Source: Meandrina meandrites (Eukaryota > Cnidaria > Anthozoa > Scleractinia > Meandrinidae). From it: DNA of 64,000 nt. The notes beneath the pieces were generated by a model that ran no database searches, was not told the origin of the DNA, and saw only the letters and a program-made list of their open reading frames with translations. Numbering within the stretch: the stretch's first letter is position 1; every line of letters starts with the position of its first letter. The position numbers and the translations under genes were made by a program. Location of the stretch: assembly GCA_963693305.1 (NCBI GenBank), contig OY855906.1, positions 15,452,161 to 15,516,160 of the forward strand. The letters are read 5' to 3'. Shown one piece after another: positions 39,401 to 51,596 of the stretch.

Positions 39401-39659
39401 GTAGCAGCAACTGATAAATATTTGTAGTACTGGCCCATCAACGTTTAACAACTTGAAAGTGCTGGAAACCGTTGTGAGCCTCCTCAACTTAACTATTGTC
39501 TATTTCTAACCTCATATAGTTCCTCGTCTTCGTCTTCGCTGTCCCAAAAAGTTAATCCGCAAATGTTTCTTAGTCAAATACGGATTCACACGACGACTTG
39601 TTTGTGCATGCGTTCGACCTTGCCGCTATGGAGATGAGACTGAAAAAGAATTTTACTGA
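36467..39659 (+). CDS. Gene B: secreted acidic/cysteine-rich precursor without TSP1
   Basis: Seven coding exons: 36467-36545, 36637-36657, 36843-36884, 37127-37147, 37694-37873, 38034-38063 and 39520-39659. They give 170 residues, stop TGA at 39657. Introns are all phase 1 with GT/AG. Signal peptide MELKILLIAFLFLGACAG; an acidic linker (EEQDG, LEGISNDEAET, DLEDPW); first cysteine module at about residues 55-85 (C-x7-C-x5-C-x6-C-x-C, then RRGDETEFD); acidic stretch to LEDPRKK; C-terminal module at about 125-170 (C-x7-C-x12-C-x-C-x3-C, ending RYGDETEKEFY). It is the closest relative of gene A, but the intron where A has its TSP1 exon holds a 32-bp minisatellite instead. The donor after exon 37694-37873 is GTACGT. 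Function unknown; a secreted peptide precursor is inferred. Confidence 0.8.
38387..39065. repeat. 32-bp minisatellite, ~21 copies, in gene B intron
   Basis: The unit is CATTTAGCGCTGGAACTTCT plus ATTTTCACTCGC, 32 bp, repeated about 21 times head to tail with rare variants (GGTACTT for GGAACTT, CTCAC for CTCGC, one CAATTTAGC). The homogeneity suggests recent expansion or ongoing conversion. It lies in the last coding intron of gene B, where gene A has its TSP1 exon. Confidence 0.95.
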
Positions 39660-40132
39660 TGTGAGTGGATAATTATAAATTATTAATTAATTAGCAGATA
39701 CGCGTCAGAAAGTCGTACGATTAAACTTCAACATCATTTTGAATATTATCATAGAACTTAGATGCGAATAAACTATCCTGTTATTCTAGTCGCCAATAGT
39801 CTTTAAGGGACTCGTTTTCAGACTAAATGTCACATTTATTTACTAACCATGGGTTTGTACTGATAATAGTGATACATTCCTTAGTTACAAATACGCAGGA
39901 GAAACACAAATGTTGTTACGTTTAAATATATTAAGCAGCGTATTTTCTAAAAGAAAGTGGCAGTGACGTATGTTCTAAATGTTATAAGGATTTATTGGTG
40001 AGCGGCGAGGAACTCTAATGAATGTAATCAATATTTAAGCTACTGCATGAGTTATACGAGGGGATTCCTTTTTCCATTTACCTAATGATATAACTTGATC
40101 ATGTGTTAACACTAAACTTTACCGTGATGCAG

Positions 40133-40290
40133 GTCCCTTAGTATTGACATGGAAGATACAAGAGCAGGACGTCCAATGATGCTTTAGAATTAAGTTAAGA
40201 TAGAAACTAATGTAATGGTAATTATAAAAAAAAGTAGTAATGAAAGCATTTAAATTACAATAAAGGTCCGTAATACTGATGGCAATAGTG
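40133..40290 (+). other. Gene B 3' UTR exon (non-coding)
   Basis: ATGCAG|GTCCCTTAGTATTGACATGG opens the block homologous to 28454 in A and 56899 in C. The GTCCAATGATGCTTTAGAATT motif is shared with C. It is joined by donor GAT|GTGAGT right after the stop codon. AATAAA at about 40258-40263 is a plausible poly(A) signal, followed by a T-rich stretch. Confidence 0.6.
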
Positions 40291-40503
40291 TTTTTTTTTT
40301 CCTTTTCCTTCGTCAATCAATATTTCGTTAATTAGTTTGCCATGAAGTGCTCCCGTTCTTTGATTTCACTGGAGGTGAGGAAACTAGAGTTGGTTGCTCT
40401 CTGCTACGCCTCGAGGAACTCTTACGCATCCCTCGTTCTATCCAAATTTCCCCGATGCATCCATAACTCGATAAACGCACGCTAAGCATAATTCCATTCT
40501 TAA

Positions 40504-41101
40504 CCCTATTCAGACCGGGCTTTTTTGGATCTTTTCAGACCGGGGAGGGGGGGGGGGGGGGGGGGCGGATTCCGCCCCCCCTCCGTAACTTCCAGAATAT
40601 TTAAGCAATCGCAATAAAAATTACAGGATATATAGTATGTCCAAAAATCTATCTTTTTATATACGTCACGTGCGGTGATGACGTCACATCACGTGACAAT
40701 TACATCATGATTTCAAAACAGCCGCCATCTTGGATCCGCCATCTTGAATTTCAAAATTTTTCCAAAACATCAGAAAACCGCCCAAAGTTACTGAAAAATA
40801 CTCAAAATCTATAAAACAGTGCAAAAAACCTAAAAGAGGTGAAAATAGTTGAATTAAAGTTAATTTTTATCAGTAATGGAAACACAAAAATTGCAAATTT
40901 GGAAAAACATGTCTGTCAAAATGACTTTGCCATGGTAACGTCAAGTTCCAGACTCAACAACCTATCCTACCAATTTATTCCCAGATAAATTTTAGAAAAA
41001 CTCCTAAAGTTTGGAAGCGTTTGCTTGAATCTTGAAAAAGTTATAAACGTTCAAAGTCAGCGCGGGCACTTTCCGTCCCCCCCACCCCGGTCTGGATAGG
41101 G
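40504..41101. mobile_element. piggyBac-type MITE with TTAA target duplication
   Basis: The element begins CCCTATTCAGACCGGG and ends CCCGGTCTGGATAGGG (one mismatch between termini). TTAA duplicates flank it (40500-40503 and 41102-41105). CCC termini plus TTAA are the signature of piggyBac. The 598-bp interior is non-coding, with a 19-G run near the left end and CACGTG/TGACGTCA motifs near 40665-40700. It needs a transposase from elsewhere. Confidence 0.85.
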
Positions 41102-41105
41102 TTAA

Positions 41106-43244
41106 TTATCAACTTCACCATGAACAAAAACAAACAAACAAACAAAAGCATAATGACGATTTTGTTTCATACACCCGCTCTCATAACGGGAAAGGTTGGG
41201 GTCTATTTATAAGTTATTGATTCAGTGAGGGAGAGAGGGGAGGAAAAAGGCGTTAATTCGAGCAGGGACGATTAACGAAGTGCAGGCACGTTAAAGGCCG
41301 GGAATAACGATAATTGATCTTCTAGGCTTTGTAGAAATTTGTATGATGTATCAAAGAGTTAGCGCTTCGTTTGGAGTGTAGTGCTAATTTATAGCATTGA
41401 AATACGATAGTGGGTTGCTGAGGAGTGTTGATCGCCCGAAATCCAGATGGCAAAACCTCGTCCTTGAAGAGTTACATAATCAAAAGCCGCAACTAAAAGG
41501 TCACAGCAATAGGAGAAAAAGAGACGAAATTTTCAAATAGGAATGATCAGTAATATATACAACGGTATTCAACAGAGAAACATTTATTTATATCTGTTAT
41601 AAAAACTTAGACAACTTTATCATAAGTTGATTAAAATCCACGAGTTGCTTTCCCTAGAAGCAACAAGCACAATACCGACAATCCATAATACTTTTATATT
41701 ACAAGTTAGAGAAATTTAATTAGATAATAAGGCATAGAAATCACTAAACGTACGGCCAGCTGTATGTGACACGTTATCCCTTATCCTGGCTTCTCTACAT
41801 TTGCATCCCGTGGCAATTTCATAAATGCAATTAAACGTCATTCTCGCTGTAATGGGTGATAGACCCGTCCCTGTGATATTTTGGTTTGAAATAATGGGGA
41901 GCGCGGAGACCATTTTAAATTTGTAGGGCTAAAAAATCTGGGGTCTCTGTTCTGCCCTTTGTCATGCATTTGCGTGCAATCATATTTACAACCCCAATAA
42001 ATATAACATAGCCGTTCCCACTAAGTATACCTTCCAATGCAATAAGTATGTTTAATAAAACTGCTTGAGTTTGTTCCTTTTTGAAGTTGGCAAACTTTCT
42101 CCTGCGGTTCTTCACCGCAGCTGCTGGACCCCTAAAATATCAATCCAAGCAAAAAAAGTGGTAGGGCTATAGCCCTACCAGTCTCTCCCCCTCCGCGGTC
42201 CCTGAATAACGTAACCTTTGCAAATGGCCTGATGCTAATTCAGTTTCTGACTAACCCCAATAAGCGGCCAACCTCTATTATTGATGCTTTTAATTATTGG
42301 TTGTCACTTTTGCTCTAATTGCACACTTTTTTATCCATGCTCATCAGCCGTTATATAGGCCTCAAGGTAAAAAGCTGCAATAATAAGGAAGACTATGATA
42401 CACAAATTAAAATCAGTTGGATTCAAATAGCTCTGAGCAGTTACACGGCTCACAGTATTTGTTATTAACTAGCCTTAGGTTCAAATTAAAAGGAAATTTC
42501 ACGGCAAATTACAGTATTTCTTTAAATAATATAAAACGTACGTTTTCATTTGAGATGATCTATCTTGAGTCTAAAAATGACAGATCTCTTATAAATACAC
42601 ACTCAAGAAATTGTCTAAAGCAAGAACTCACATCACAAACAACAGCCGCCGATAATATTTAAAAAAATCAAAAATAGAAAAAGCGAAAACAAGCAAAAAG
42701 ATTTGTCAAATTCTTCAGTTTACTGTTTTATCAAAAACCAAGATTCGATAGCTAGTATAAGTAGAATTGAAGCTGCTGTTGCCATAGCTTATTTTCGTGG
42801 GAAAAGCAAACACAGTATGTTAACGCTGTACTATCGATTTAAACACGAATGACAATGAGCAACGCCTTCCTGTTATTGATACGTTTATGACCATTTTTTG
42901 TTCTAACCTCTCTCTCTCATAGTAGCTAGTAGCACGAACGTTGACATTAAAGTCACAAAGCAGTTAAAAGTATTTTGAAAAACGTCTTAAAATTTTGTCA
43001 GTCACTATTGCTACCCAAAAAACTGAAAATAACAGGATTGAAATGAAGTCCTTATCTTACGTGCTATCAACAACTACAACACAACAACAACTATAATATC
43101 TCGCAGAGCCTATGAAAAAGTATTTATGTTCTAGGCAAGTACTAAGCTAACCTGGGCGAGTACTGAGTAGTTCTCGCCTAACATGCCAAATATGAGGCAT
43201 CTGTTGTAGGTTCTCAGGTTAAAACTCACAATTCTTTGATACTT
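41106..43244. other. Intergenic interval between gene B and the HEPN gene
   Basis: Two adjacent minus-strand ORFs (41716-41913 and 41915-42115, about 65 codons each) look somewhat protein-like, for example FANFKKEQTQAVLLNILIAL. They show no recognised domain, and the segment up to about 42200 (GGTAGGGCTATAGCCCTACC) looks like transposon remnant. No gene is claimed. Confidence 0.4.
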
Positions 43245-46123
43245 TTACACGTTAACTAGATAGTTCCCAACAGCCCAGGAGATGTCAATTCCTATCTCCT
43301 TTTTCAAGAGAGTGTTTGCTGCATAGACAGACTTTTGCAGGCCACCGCATCGGAATCGCTGTTGGTATGGTGTCTGCTCCTTGTCATGGTACACAAAGAA
43401 CAGGACATTGTCCTGTGTCCCATACTGCAGCTTTGAATCTATGGTTAGCCTCTGCGGTATGTCATAATTGCCCTGAATGTAAACTGGGACGCTGACACCG
43501 CGGCTGGTGGTGTAATCGCATAGAACATAGTTTTGACTTCTGTCTCCACCGAATCCAATAAATCCTCCTTGCTGCCAATTAATAGTGATCGTTTCTCCCT
43601 TACTTTCAAACGTCAGGGTTTCGCCTCTCGAAAAGCCCATAACAGATCCTAGAAGTTCATTAAAGAAAAAAATTCTTTAAGAATATATATTGCTTTCTTT
43701 GCAGTGTATGTTCAAACTTCTTTTTCCGATCAATTCAAACTTCACGCATAATTCGCTATGATTAGGTGAGTGGCAATGGGTTGCTCGCCACCGATGGTCA
43801 CCAAATGCAATGGTGGGAATCTTTCAAAAGCCTGATATCTGGGTCTGTAAGATGACGTAAACACGGGGCGATCGTACACAACGAGGCTGAACTATTCATC
43901 CTGCCAATCCCTGCCAATCACAAATTCCAATGAGACAAATGAAAACAATTAGCTTTTGGTCTGGCGTGATCGAAACTTACCTCGTTTTCTAAACTAAACG
44001 GAGATTTGAAGCAGTGCAAGAAAAACATCTAGTTTCTCGTGTATAAAATTCTCCGTTTTGTTGTTTTGGTGCAAAGAATTCAAAAGCAAGGTTTTGAAAT
44101 AGTGGGAGATACCTGTAGCTATCATGTACTGTTCTGCGAAATCACAGTTTTTTCTGCCCACAAGTGACCTGAGCTTATAGCGCCGGTAATTAAATTAAAT
44201 AAATGCGTTGCAAGTGAAACTAATAAATATTGTGACTTTTCTAAGAAATAAATTCATTTTCTGAAGTCATAATCCGCTTATTGCTAAAGAATAAGTCAAT
44301 ATAGTCAAGCATGTGCCAGATATAATCCAGCCTAAGAACAAACGAAACTTGCAGTTTTGGATTCTGTCCCTTCAAATTGGATTTGCTGATTGTTCCCGCG
44401 CCAGGCTAGTGTTTTCGCTCTACTATGCAAGGCCGTAGGCTGGGGGTGCGATGGGTACGTCCGCACTCTCTCACGCGCCGCAAAGGTCCGTTTTACCTTA
44501 GAGGAAGGGTTAAAATGACTCTCAGAATTCAGGAAAAGTGGACTTAAACAACTTGATTTTTTAAAGTCTCCCGGGGATGCAGGACCCTCACTAGACGCTC
44601 ATACTTCCGGCGCTCGCACCCACCCAAGTAAAATCCTGTCTACGGCCCTGCCGCGTAAAACTAACCTTCATTCTTGCATTCTTCTTTTTGTGTCATCAGC
44701 GTGTCCAGCTTGTCACTCATGTCTCCTATCTCAGTTTTCATTTGTCTAAAGTCATTTCTAAGTTGTTCTAAGGAAGAAAGCTTACATTACTTTTCATGCA
44801 ACTTTTTATACAATTGCTTATCAGCTATTAACAGCTACATCAAACTGTAAATATATTGAAAGTATTTCGACCATTGCATGACTCTATCGACGTTCGTCTT
44901 GTTGCTGCTACAGTCCTTAGCTAGGAGGGAATGTTTACTTACATGGTTCCAAAGTCATGTTTGTTTGTTTCTATCTCAAGTCAAAAAAAGGGTTCACCTT
45001 TAATTGAAGCTGAAATATTTTTAAATATTTAAAATAATATTTAATGTTTATTCTTAATATGTTAAAACAAGATCATTGCGCAACTAATGCTGAAAGAGTT
45101 GAGAAATGAAAGCATGAACATTAAAATGGGAATTTAAACTCTGCAGGGTCATAGTCAGACGTTTAAATTTTAAATCAAAAATAAGCTTAAACCACTACAT
45201 TTTAATTAATGCAATAACTAACCTTTATCTTGGTCTAACTTTTGAATGATTTGATTTCCGGTTTGTTCAATTTTCTCTTTGATGTTTTCTGAAGATGAAA
45301 ACATAACCCATTCATTGGTAAATTATGTATTCCTATAAAAGCCAAACGTTAACCTATTCAGATCGATCGTGCTCTTTTGGTCGTTTAGAACCACGCTGCC
45401 AGGGAGGCCCCTCAGCCTCAAGGGGGGGGGGGGGGGGGGGGGGCAGTAAGATATCAACGTAAAATCTTTCAAACAAACAAATTCACACAAACCTTCTGTC
45501 TCTTCAAGTTTCTCTTTGATGCTATCCTCGTCTTTCTTCCATTGCACGAGCAGCATCTTGTAGTGCTCCTCCGTGTCGGGATCCATGCACTCATTCTTGA
45601 GCTTATTGATAGCGCCTCCATAACTCGCTCCTCCCAGTGCTACCAGCGCGTTACTGATATCCTGCCAGTAGATGTTGAAAGTTGCATCATCCACAGTGGC
45701 TTGGCTGGCATGGCCGTATACAATATTTCTGTAGTACTTCACCCTGGCTATATTAGCTTCGATACTCGCGTCAGCTGCAGGAGGAAGACTGTCCCAGCCA
45801 GTGCTGGGAGCGTGCAAACCACATATATTCCTCAGCAGTACCATCAGCAGCGTTACATCAAAGCTCGCTGATGAAACAGATGAAGGGATAGTAGGGTACA
45901 ACTTTCCCCATTGTGTAGGATTGAGGATTTTTCTCGCCCTAAGCGACTGCAGCTTAGCATGCTCTGGATGACGCGCCAAAACAAGATGTAGTCCTGCTGT
46001 AGGGTGTATGCTATCAAAGATGTCCCTCACGGCCTGGGATCCCACATCCACCAGAAGACGGCACAAACGCGCGTAATTGGTTGTCTCTTTGGTGGATGCA
46101 ACTGACGGTGGGGCAGAAGCCAT
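43245..46123 (-). CDS. HEPN (DZIP3-like) protein with coiled linker and C-terminal beta domain
   Basis: Four minus-strand exons: 46123-45493, 45288-45223, 44767-44666 and 43648-43245. They join in phase 1 with GT/AG borders into 400 residues, start ATG at 46121-46123. Residues about 15-165 match the DZIP3-like HEPN domain ([55 protein letters not shown]). The HEPN R-x5-H motif is seen as R132-NIVYG-H138, so RNase-type chemistry is possible. Two short exons encode a charged, helix-prone linker. The last exon adds about 130 residues rich in beta-prone, glycine and aromatic residues ([23 protein letters not shown]) that I do not recognise. HEPN proteins of this type are expanded in cnidarians and often sit in immune-type proteins. 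An acceptor (CATAG) at about 46144 suggests a 5' UTR intron. Confidence 0.8.
44428..44650. mobile_element. hAT-like non-autonomous remnant
   Basis: The left end CAAGGCCGTAG and right end CTACGGCCCTG form an imperfect inverted repeat with hAT-like CAGGG-type termini. The interior has GGGTGCGAxxG on both sides in opposite orientation. No 8-bp target duplication was found. It lies in the last intron of the HEPN gene. Confidence 0.4.
45422..45443. repeat. 22-nt poly(G) run in HEPN gene intron
   Basis: Uninterrupted G run, one of four long poly(G) runs in the window (others at 40547-40565, 58039-58061 and 62046-62063). Confidence 0.9.
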
Positions 46124-46723
46124 ATTCTGGCGGTCAGATGAACCTATGGAAATATTTAATCGATTTGTTATGACATACGTTTATGTTTAATTTCCTGGTT
46201 TTGCGATTAAGACTTTTGGCGCCCAGCTTTGAGTATTGCTTTTCATTCCATAACCTGTACTGTTACAGCACGAGTTCAGTTTCAGTTTCTCGTGATGATA
46301 AAGGTATAGAGAGGAATGTTCGTTGACGTTTTTTCTCCTTTACTTACGTCTCCCCGACAGAATGTTTGTCAAAGGTATGAAACATGCTGTCAACGTTTTA
46401 ATTCTTAGATTCTTTAACCCTTGGGAGAGGATGAGATGGGCTTATTGAAATTCCCATTACAACAAAAGGAAATTTCACCTTTCATTTTGGCCATATATAT
46501 TTTACACATTTCATTTAGTTCCTTGTGCTCGATAACTTCTCCCTTTTTTTCTTGTACAGGTAATTTTTGAGTAATTGTCCAGCCCCCCTTCCCATCACAA
46601 AAAAAAAAAAAAAAAACCGCAAAGAGATTTTCTTGTCTGTAAAATTTCTAATGACTTTTATTTTTAATTTTAGAATTTATTCAGTGATATTGCTCTTTTG
46701 GACGTCGAAAAATCGTATGTTTT

Positions 46724-46895
46724 CAGGGCTGTAGCTAGCATGAGGAAAGAACGTTTAGTTGAGAAAATAATCCCAGAAAAAATGGCAAAATTCCCTGGAA
46801 AAATGATTAAAAGAGCGTTTCTGAGCGGGCGAGCATGCCCCCAGACCCCCCTAGCGGCTCGCCTCGTCCTGTTCTGAAGTCTAGCTACGGCCCTG
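46724..46895. mobile_element. hAT-like non-autonomous element
   Basis: Termini CAGGGCTGTAGCTAGC and CTAGCTACGGCCCTG are inverted repeats with one or two mismatches. CAGGGCxGTAGCTAG is a typical hAT end. The target duplication is not clean (T-rich on both sides). No coding content. Confidence 0.55.
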
Positions 46896-46899
46896 GTTT

Positions 46900-48920
46900 T
46901 TGGAATTTTTTTCAAGAGGTAGAACACGAACCATGCAGCTCAAAGGTGCTCTTTTCCTCAGCGATCCCTGAAATAAACAAAAGGAATTTCCAAAGCATCA
47001 AATCTGAGGAATGACAGTGATTCGTCACGCAATTGAAATGAAACGGTCCCGTTTGCTTTGCTAAATCTTTGGCCAGCATGTATTGAAGCAAATGTTAGTA
47101 CCATCCGAATATATTGAATGTTTCAACGATAAAACATGAGTTTAAAACGGAATCCATCACGAAAGCGAGTTGTATTAATTAAAGTTGGACAAAAATCGAG
47201 AACCAGAATACTTTAAATCCTATTGCGTTATTTTTCTACCCTTATGTTCTACCCTTAACAAAAGGTAGCTAAAGGTAAAGATGTAAGTATCCATGATAAC
47301 ACAAACAACAATTTATTATCAGAGTCTACCAGACTTCATATTTCACAAGTTACAGGCAAAATCTCGTGTAGCATTTTGTAAAATCGTCTTTTAAGTGATT
47401 CAGTGGAATTCAATCATGGAACTTTGAAATTTGTTTTCGATCTTTGGTGTTATTAGAAACCAGTATTTTATAAGATATTTCAAGAAGAACCACAAACGTT
47501 TGCAATAAGGCGTACACAATTTTGGTGCATAATTCTGTCCAATAAATACTCGAAGTCCTGGCGGATTCCGTCTTAAAAAATCTTTCTTTTACCTTTTGTT
47601 TCACTTTTCATTAATATCAGTTTTCATTATGTAGATTTATCAAATTTGAAACAGGAAGTTAATTCTCACCTCAAATACAATTATCTCTTAAAAAGGCAGT
47701 CATGAAGAACCAGAAACGTACATTAAGATCCAGCGGTGATTTATTCCTAAAATGATCATGAATAAAAGCAATTATTCAAAACATTGACTATGAAAGAACT
47801 CAAGGATGTCAAACTGGTAGAGCAGCCGAGTGGTGAGTTGACGAGTAAACTTTGCGCGGCTTGTTGGACCGTCTCTCTCAGTTCACCAGATGTTCAGATG
47901 TAGCTCGATCACCACACAATGGGGAATTATTTCAATTCAGTAAACACGTTATAGAACGTACTATCTGTAATCTTCCGCCAAGTTAACGAAACACTGGCAC
48001 TATTCATATAACGAAATGTAATGTAATTCGCACTGACTTTCGCTTTTACTTCCGCTTCAGTTGCAATTTTGATCGCTTGTTCCTTTTAAGAGACTGTGCT
48101 CGGGCTACTCTTGATAACCGCGATTCATCAGCCACAATAAACTCTAATCTTTTGATAATAATAAAAAAAATAGTTTCGCAGATAAATAGATAATTGGCTG
48201 ATTATGGTGCTCGCCGATACCAATTCTCTTCGTCGACGATTAACCCAGCGTGCGACATTGAAATATTTCCCTCTGTAATCAAACAAAATAATTCAGTTGT
48301 CATCGACTCTTGTAGTTAACTGCTGTTCAAAAGAACAATATGCGAGATTGTGGTTTAAAGTGGCGATGAATTCCATCGAATGACCTCGAATGAGACGTAT
48401 AGAACGTAAATTTCAGTTTGAGACTGAGTATGGAAATGTTAGTATGCATGCAATGAGCCAGAAGTGGCAACTGGCTAGCTGGCTGGCGTCTACTGTCTAT
48501 ATAAAGCGAAGTAAATAACTTGCAAATGTTCTTCCCTTACCCGTGATCTTTCGGTTTAAAATGAAGATATGCCGTTTTCCTCTTCACTCAAAGCGTTCTG
48601 ATTCTTACATGTCAGCGGCGTCGTCGACCAAGTAACAACTGACTAGAGTGTCACGCCTATTGTCACGTAAATCAATTTGATCCACCATTATGATGCATTG
48701 CGTGCCAACAGGCGTGATATTGTAGTCACGAAAACTACTCTTAAAGAGTGGATGTTTGACTGGAATGCCATATGCAGATAGCCCATGTATTTGCTCAGAA
48801 TCTTTCTGAAAGCCAGCTCGTTCCGAGCAATTGGCTTAATGCAATAGATAACGGATGGGTAGCTGTAGCTATGAGATTTCTGTCTTGGTGAAGTACTTAG
48901 TAAGGTGTGTAACAAAATAA
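46900..48920. other. Intergenic interval, nothing recognised
   Basis: Only short ORFs without recognisable domains. No splice-bounded exon or transposon end could be supported. Confidence 0.45.
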
Positions 48921-49150
48921 GGCAGCGTGGCCTAGTGGTTAAGGGCGCTGGACTTGTAATCCGGAGGTCCCGGGTTCAAATCCTCCTCCCTGCCACTAGA
49001 TGGATTTGTCTTCGGTGATCCCGACTTCAACTCCTCCATGCTTTGTATATAGCCAACTGGTCAGCCTCCTGCCAGTTGGGATTTTTAACAAGTTTCTGTT
49101 TGATTTATAATATTTGTTTCACTATTTACAGTGAAACAAATTACAATTAC
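48921..49150 (+). mobile_element. tRNA-derived SINE (Thr-type head)
   Basis: The head (48921-48996) is tRNA-like: A-box TGGCCTAGTGGTTAAGGGC, anticodon arm CTGGA-CTTGTAA-TCCGG with anticodon TGT, and B-box GGTTCAAATCC. The T-stem and acceptor stem do not pair properly (CCGGG opposite CCTCC), so it is not a functional tRNA. A SINE body follows (GCCAACTGGTCAGCCTCC, CCAGTTGGGATTTTT) and the tail is AATTACAATTACAATTA. Confidence 0.75.
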
Positions 49151-49215
49151 AATTAGTACAGCCGTGCTAAATACATTGACACTTAAATATAGTGATTTAT
49201 TTTATTTATTTATTT

Positions 49216-49306
49216 ATTCGCCGAAGGCGAAGTGAATCTCGGCGAATATTCCCCGAGACGAAGTCGAGGGGAATATTCGCCGAGATTCACTGAACCTGAG
49301 GCGAAT
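49216..49306. mobile_element. Perfect-arm foldback, CGGCGAATATTCCCC hairpin
   Basis: GTGAATCTCGGCGAATATTC and its complement GAATATTCGCCGAGATTCAC pair almost without mismatch around a short loop (GAGACGAAGTCGAGG-type). Outer ATTCGCC/GGCGAAT ends also pair. It is MITE-like. Confidence 0.7.
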
Positions 49307-49316
49307 AATTGTTTTA

Positions 49317-49965
49317 GTCTAATTTTCAGAGGTGAATATCAAGAACTACAAAATAAAGAACAAAAACACGGAAACAACAAACACAAATCTCGCTTGCATA
49401 CGTGTAAACAAGTTTAATTCATCGTAAATCAGGATTTACACTTTAGTTTAAGCAATAAAACGGAACAAAACAAACACTAAGAAAAAGGCAGATATCTAGT
49501 ACCTTTGATTGGTCGTTGGCGACTTCTGAACAATTGTCTAAATCGTCTTGAAATGAGTCGAGCAGTTCTGGTCTGAAGAGAACTGAATAATTTTGGGTCA
49601 ATCGATCGTATTGAGTTTCTCATGGCCGCGTGCGATCTACAAAACCACCGTGTTACCATCAATTCTAATGCCTTGGGAATAATCTCTTGAAAATATTTTC
49701 GGTCCAAAAGCCTTGGCAGACAATTTTCAAAATTCCAACTGTGCTGAATACTCCGGATTTGGAGTGATTTCTTCAGAGTGAACGAAAATTTCATTCAGCA
49801 AAGGCTGCCATGTTTACTTGCCTGGATGGCAAAGGTGGCGTGGCTGAGTAACCAAGCCCTGAAATGCTATATTCACCTCCTAGCGAGGTGAATATAGCGT
49901 CATACACTAGAGCTTTTCCACCAATCAAAATGTTCCATTCTTATATTCACCTCTGCAAGTTAGAC
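49317..49965. mobile_element. TIR element with inner hairpin (GAGGTGAATAT)
   Basis: GTCTAATTTTCAGAGGTGAATAT on the left is the inverse of ATATTCACCTCTGCAAGTTAGAC on the right (two mismatches). A perfect hairpin at 49866-49898 (GCTATATTCACCTC...GAGGTGAATATAGC) carries the same GAGGTGAATAT motif, so related ends are nested here. The interior shows no transposase. Confidence 0.5.
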
Positions 49966-50684
49966 TTAAGGTTGATATCAGGTCTTTTCCGGTTTAGTTC
50001 TTTTAAGGTCATTCCTTTAATTCAATTCATTTTCTCGGAACAGAACCTTTGGGATCAATTATAATCCAAATTAAGGTATTCCGGATTGGAGCACTTTCAG
50101 AAAACAATTTAGAGTGACTAGGTAGGTTTCGGGTTAAAGCTTGTGACCCTAACACACTTTTTGATTATCTCGGAACTGAAGATCTGTGGCAGACATATTC
50201 CTCTTGCGATCAACTATTCCCAGGGAGGATGCTGGGAAATCCGAAGTATGCGCATCGTTACAGCGCATAATTTCATGAGAAATAAGCGCGCACATGATAA
50301 AATAGTTAACATTAAAGGAATCAAGCAGTTTTACAGGTTTCTCGTCGTTACCGTGAAAATCCAGTAAAATGCAGCCCATGCGTAGTTGGCGTTAAAAAAA
50401 AAAAAAGAATTTGTATTTGTGGCTTTCTCGGAAATGCGCATATTCCTCTAAAAAGATCTTATAAGAATTACATAAAGATTGACAGGAAGATACTTCAGTA
50501 AACAAGTAAGTGGACTTTCGCATAATATTTGAAATTTAACAGAAACAATTTAAAATGTAAATCAGTACTCTTATTTTCCAGCCATTTTAACTCTATTAAA
50601 AACAATAAACACACTGCGTGACAAACATGATGGATGGACAACACATGCCGGAAAAAAACTGTCATTCTCAAATCTGCCGTAGCC

Positions 50685-50763
50685 ATGGAATGGAAGATTC
50701 TGTCCATCGCAGTCTTTTTTGACAGGGTTAGTGGAGGATTTTATTCGCAAGAAGTGCATGTTG
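50685..50763 (+). pseudogene. Relic of family exon 1 (signal-peptide exon)
   Basis: ATG GAA TGG AAG ATT CTG TCC ATC GCA GTC aligns with exon 1 of A-C (MEWKILSIAV against MEMKILFIAV). GGA TTT TAT TCG CAA GAA then matches the GFYLPEE part. The middle is altered (FFDRVSG in place of LFIGACA), which removes the hydrophobic run, and no donor follows. The 5' flank retains traces (GTGACAAACATG, TCATTCTC). It is an orphan first exon of a lost paralogue between B and C. Confidence 0.6.
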
Positions 50764-51596
50764 TTGTTATTGAAATATTGTAATATTGTAATATTGTATT
50801 ATATTGTAATATTGGTCATTATCGTGAAGTGTTTCGTGGAATACCTTGATAAAATAGTGGATTCCCATACAGTGTGGTGTACGGGAAGTGTGCAAGGCAA
50901 TATTTTTTCAAGGGGCCCAATCAGTACGTAAGCGCCTTTAGTCTTCCAGTTGTTATATGCAGTAATGGCCGGGTGATACACATGATATGTTAGCATTCAA
51001 CTTTGTTTTGATGTCCATTTAGTTTAATTTAGTTAGTTAAATAAATTAAAGAAACAATAAAATGATAATTATGAAAGTGGTAACTGACTGCTGTCTTCTG
51101 CGACTCCGTTTATCAGTTTTTTTTTTCAGTTTGCAAGGCTAGCTTTGGACACTGATGCATTTTTTGGATCTCATGTGCATGCAACACTGGTAATCACAAT
51201 AAAACCAGGTGTGACCTTTGTCGTGAAATCTACTATAACTCTCTTATTCCTGTTCCCCTACTAGTTTTGCACAATTCAATAAAACACGTGTCCATTTTGA
51301 GTAAGGTTTTGAAAGTTCCCAAGCGTGCAAAGTAACAACACAACTCATTTCTGTGCACTGCCAAATAGTTTTGTCAGTTTTTGCATGAATGTATGACAAC
51401 CTCGATCAAATGATGCATTTAGCCGCTCACCCGTCAATTCAAGTTCCTGTCTCAGCATAAAGCATTTCTTAGATTTATGCATGATAACATGATGAAAACT
51501 AGTTCGATAACTCATTTCTCAATTACAAAACTTACTCTCTGTTCACATTCCTTTGCCTTTTGTTATAATACTGACGACATTATCAAACATGATTGA

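Noticed and set aside
48921..48996. tRNA-Thr(TGT) gene
   Set aside because: The A-box, anticodon arm and B-box are good, but the T-stem and part of the acceptor stem do not pair, and a SINE body with a short-repeat tail follows, so it is a SINE head.
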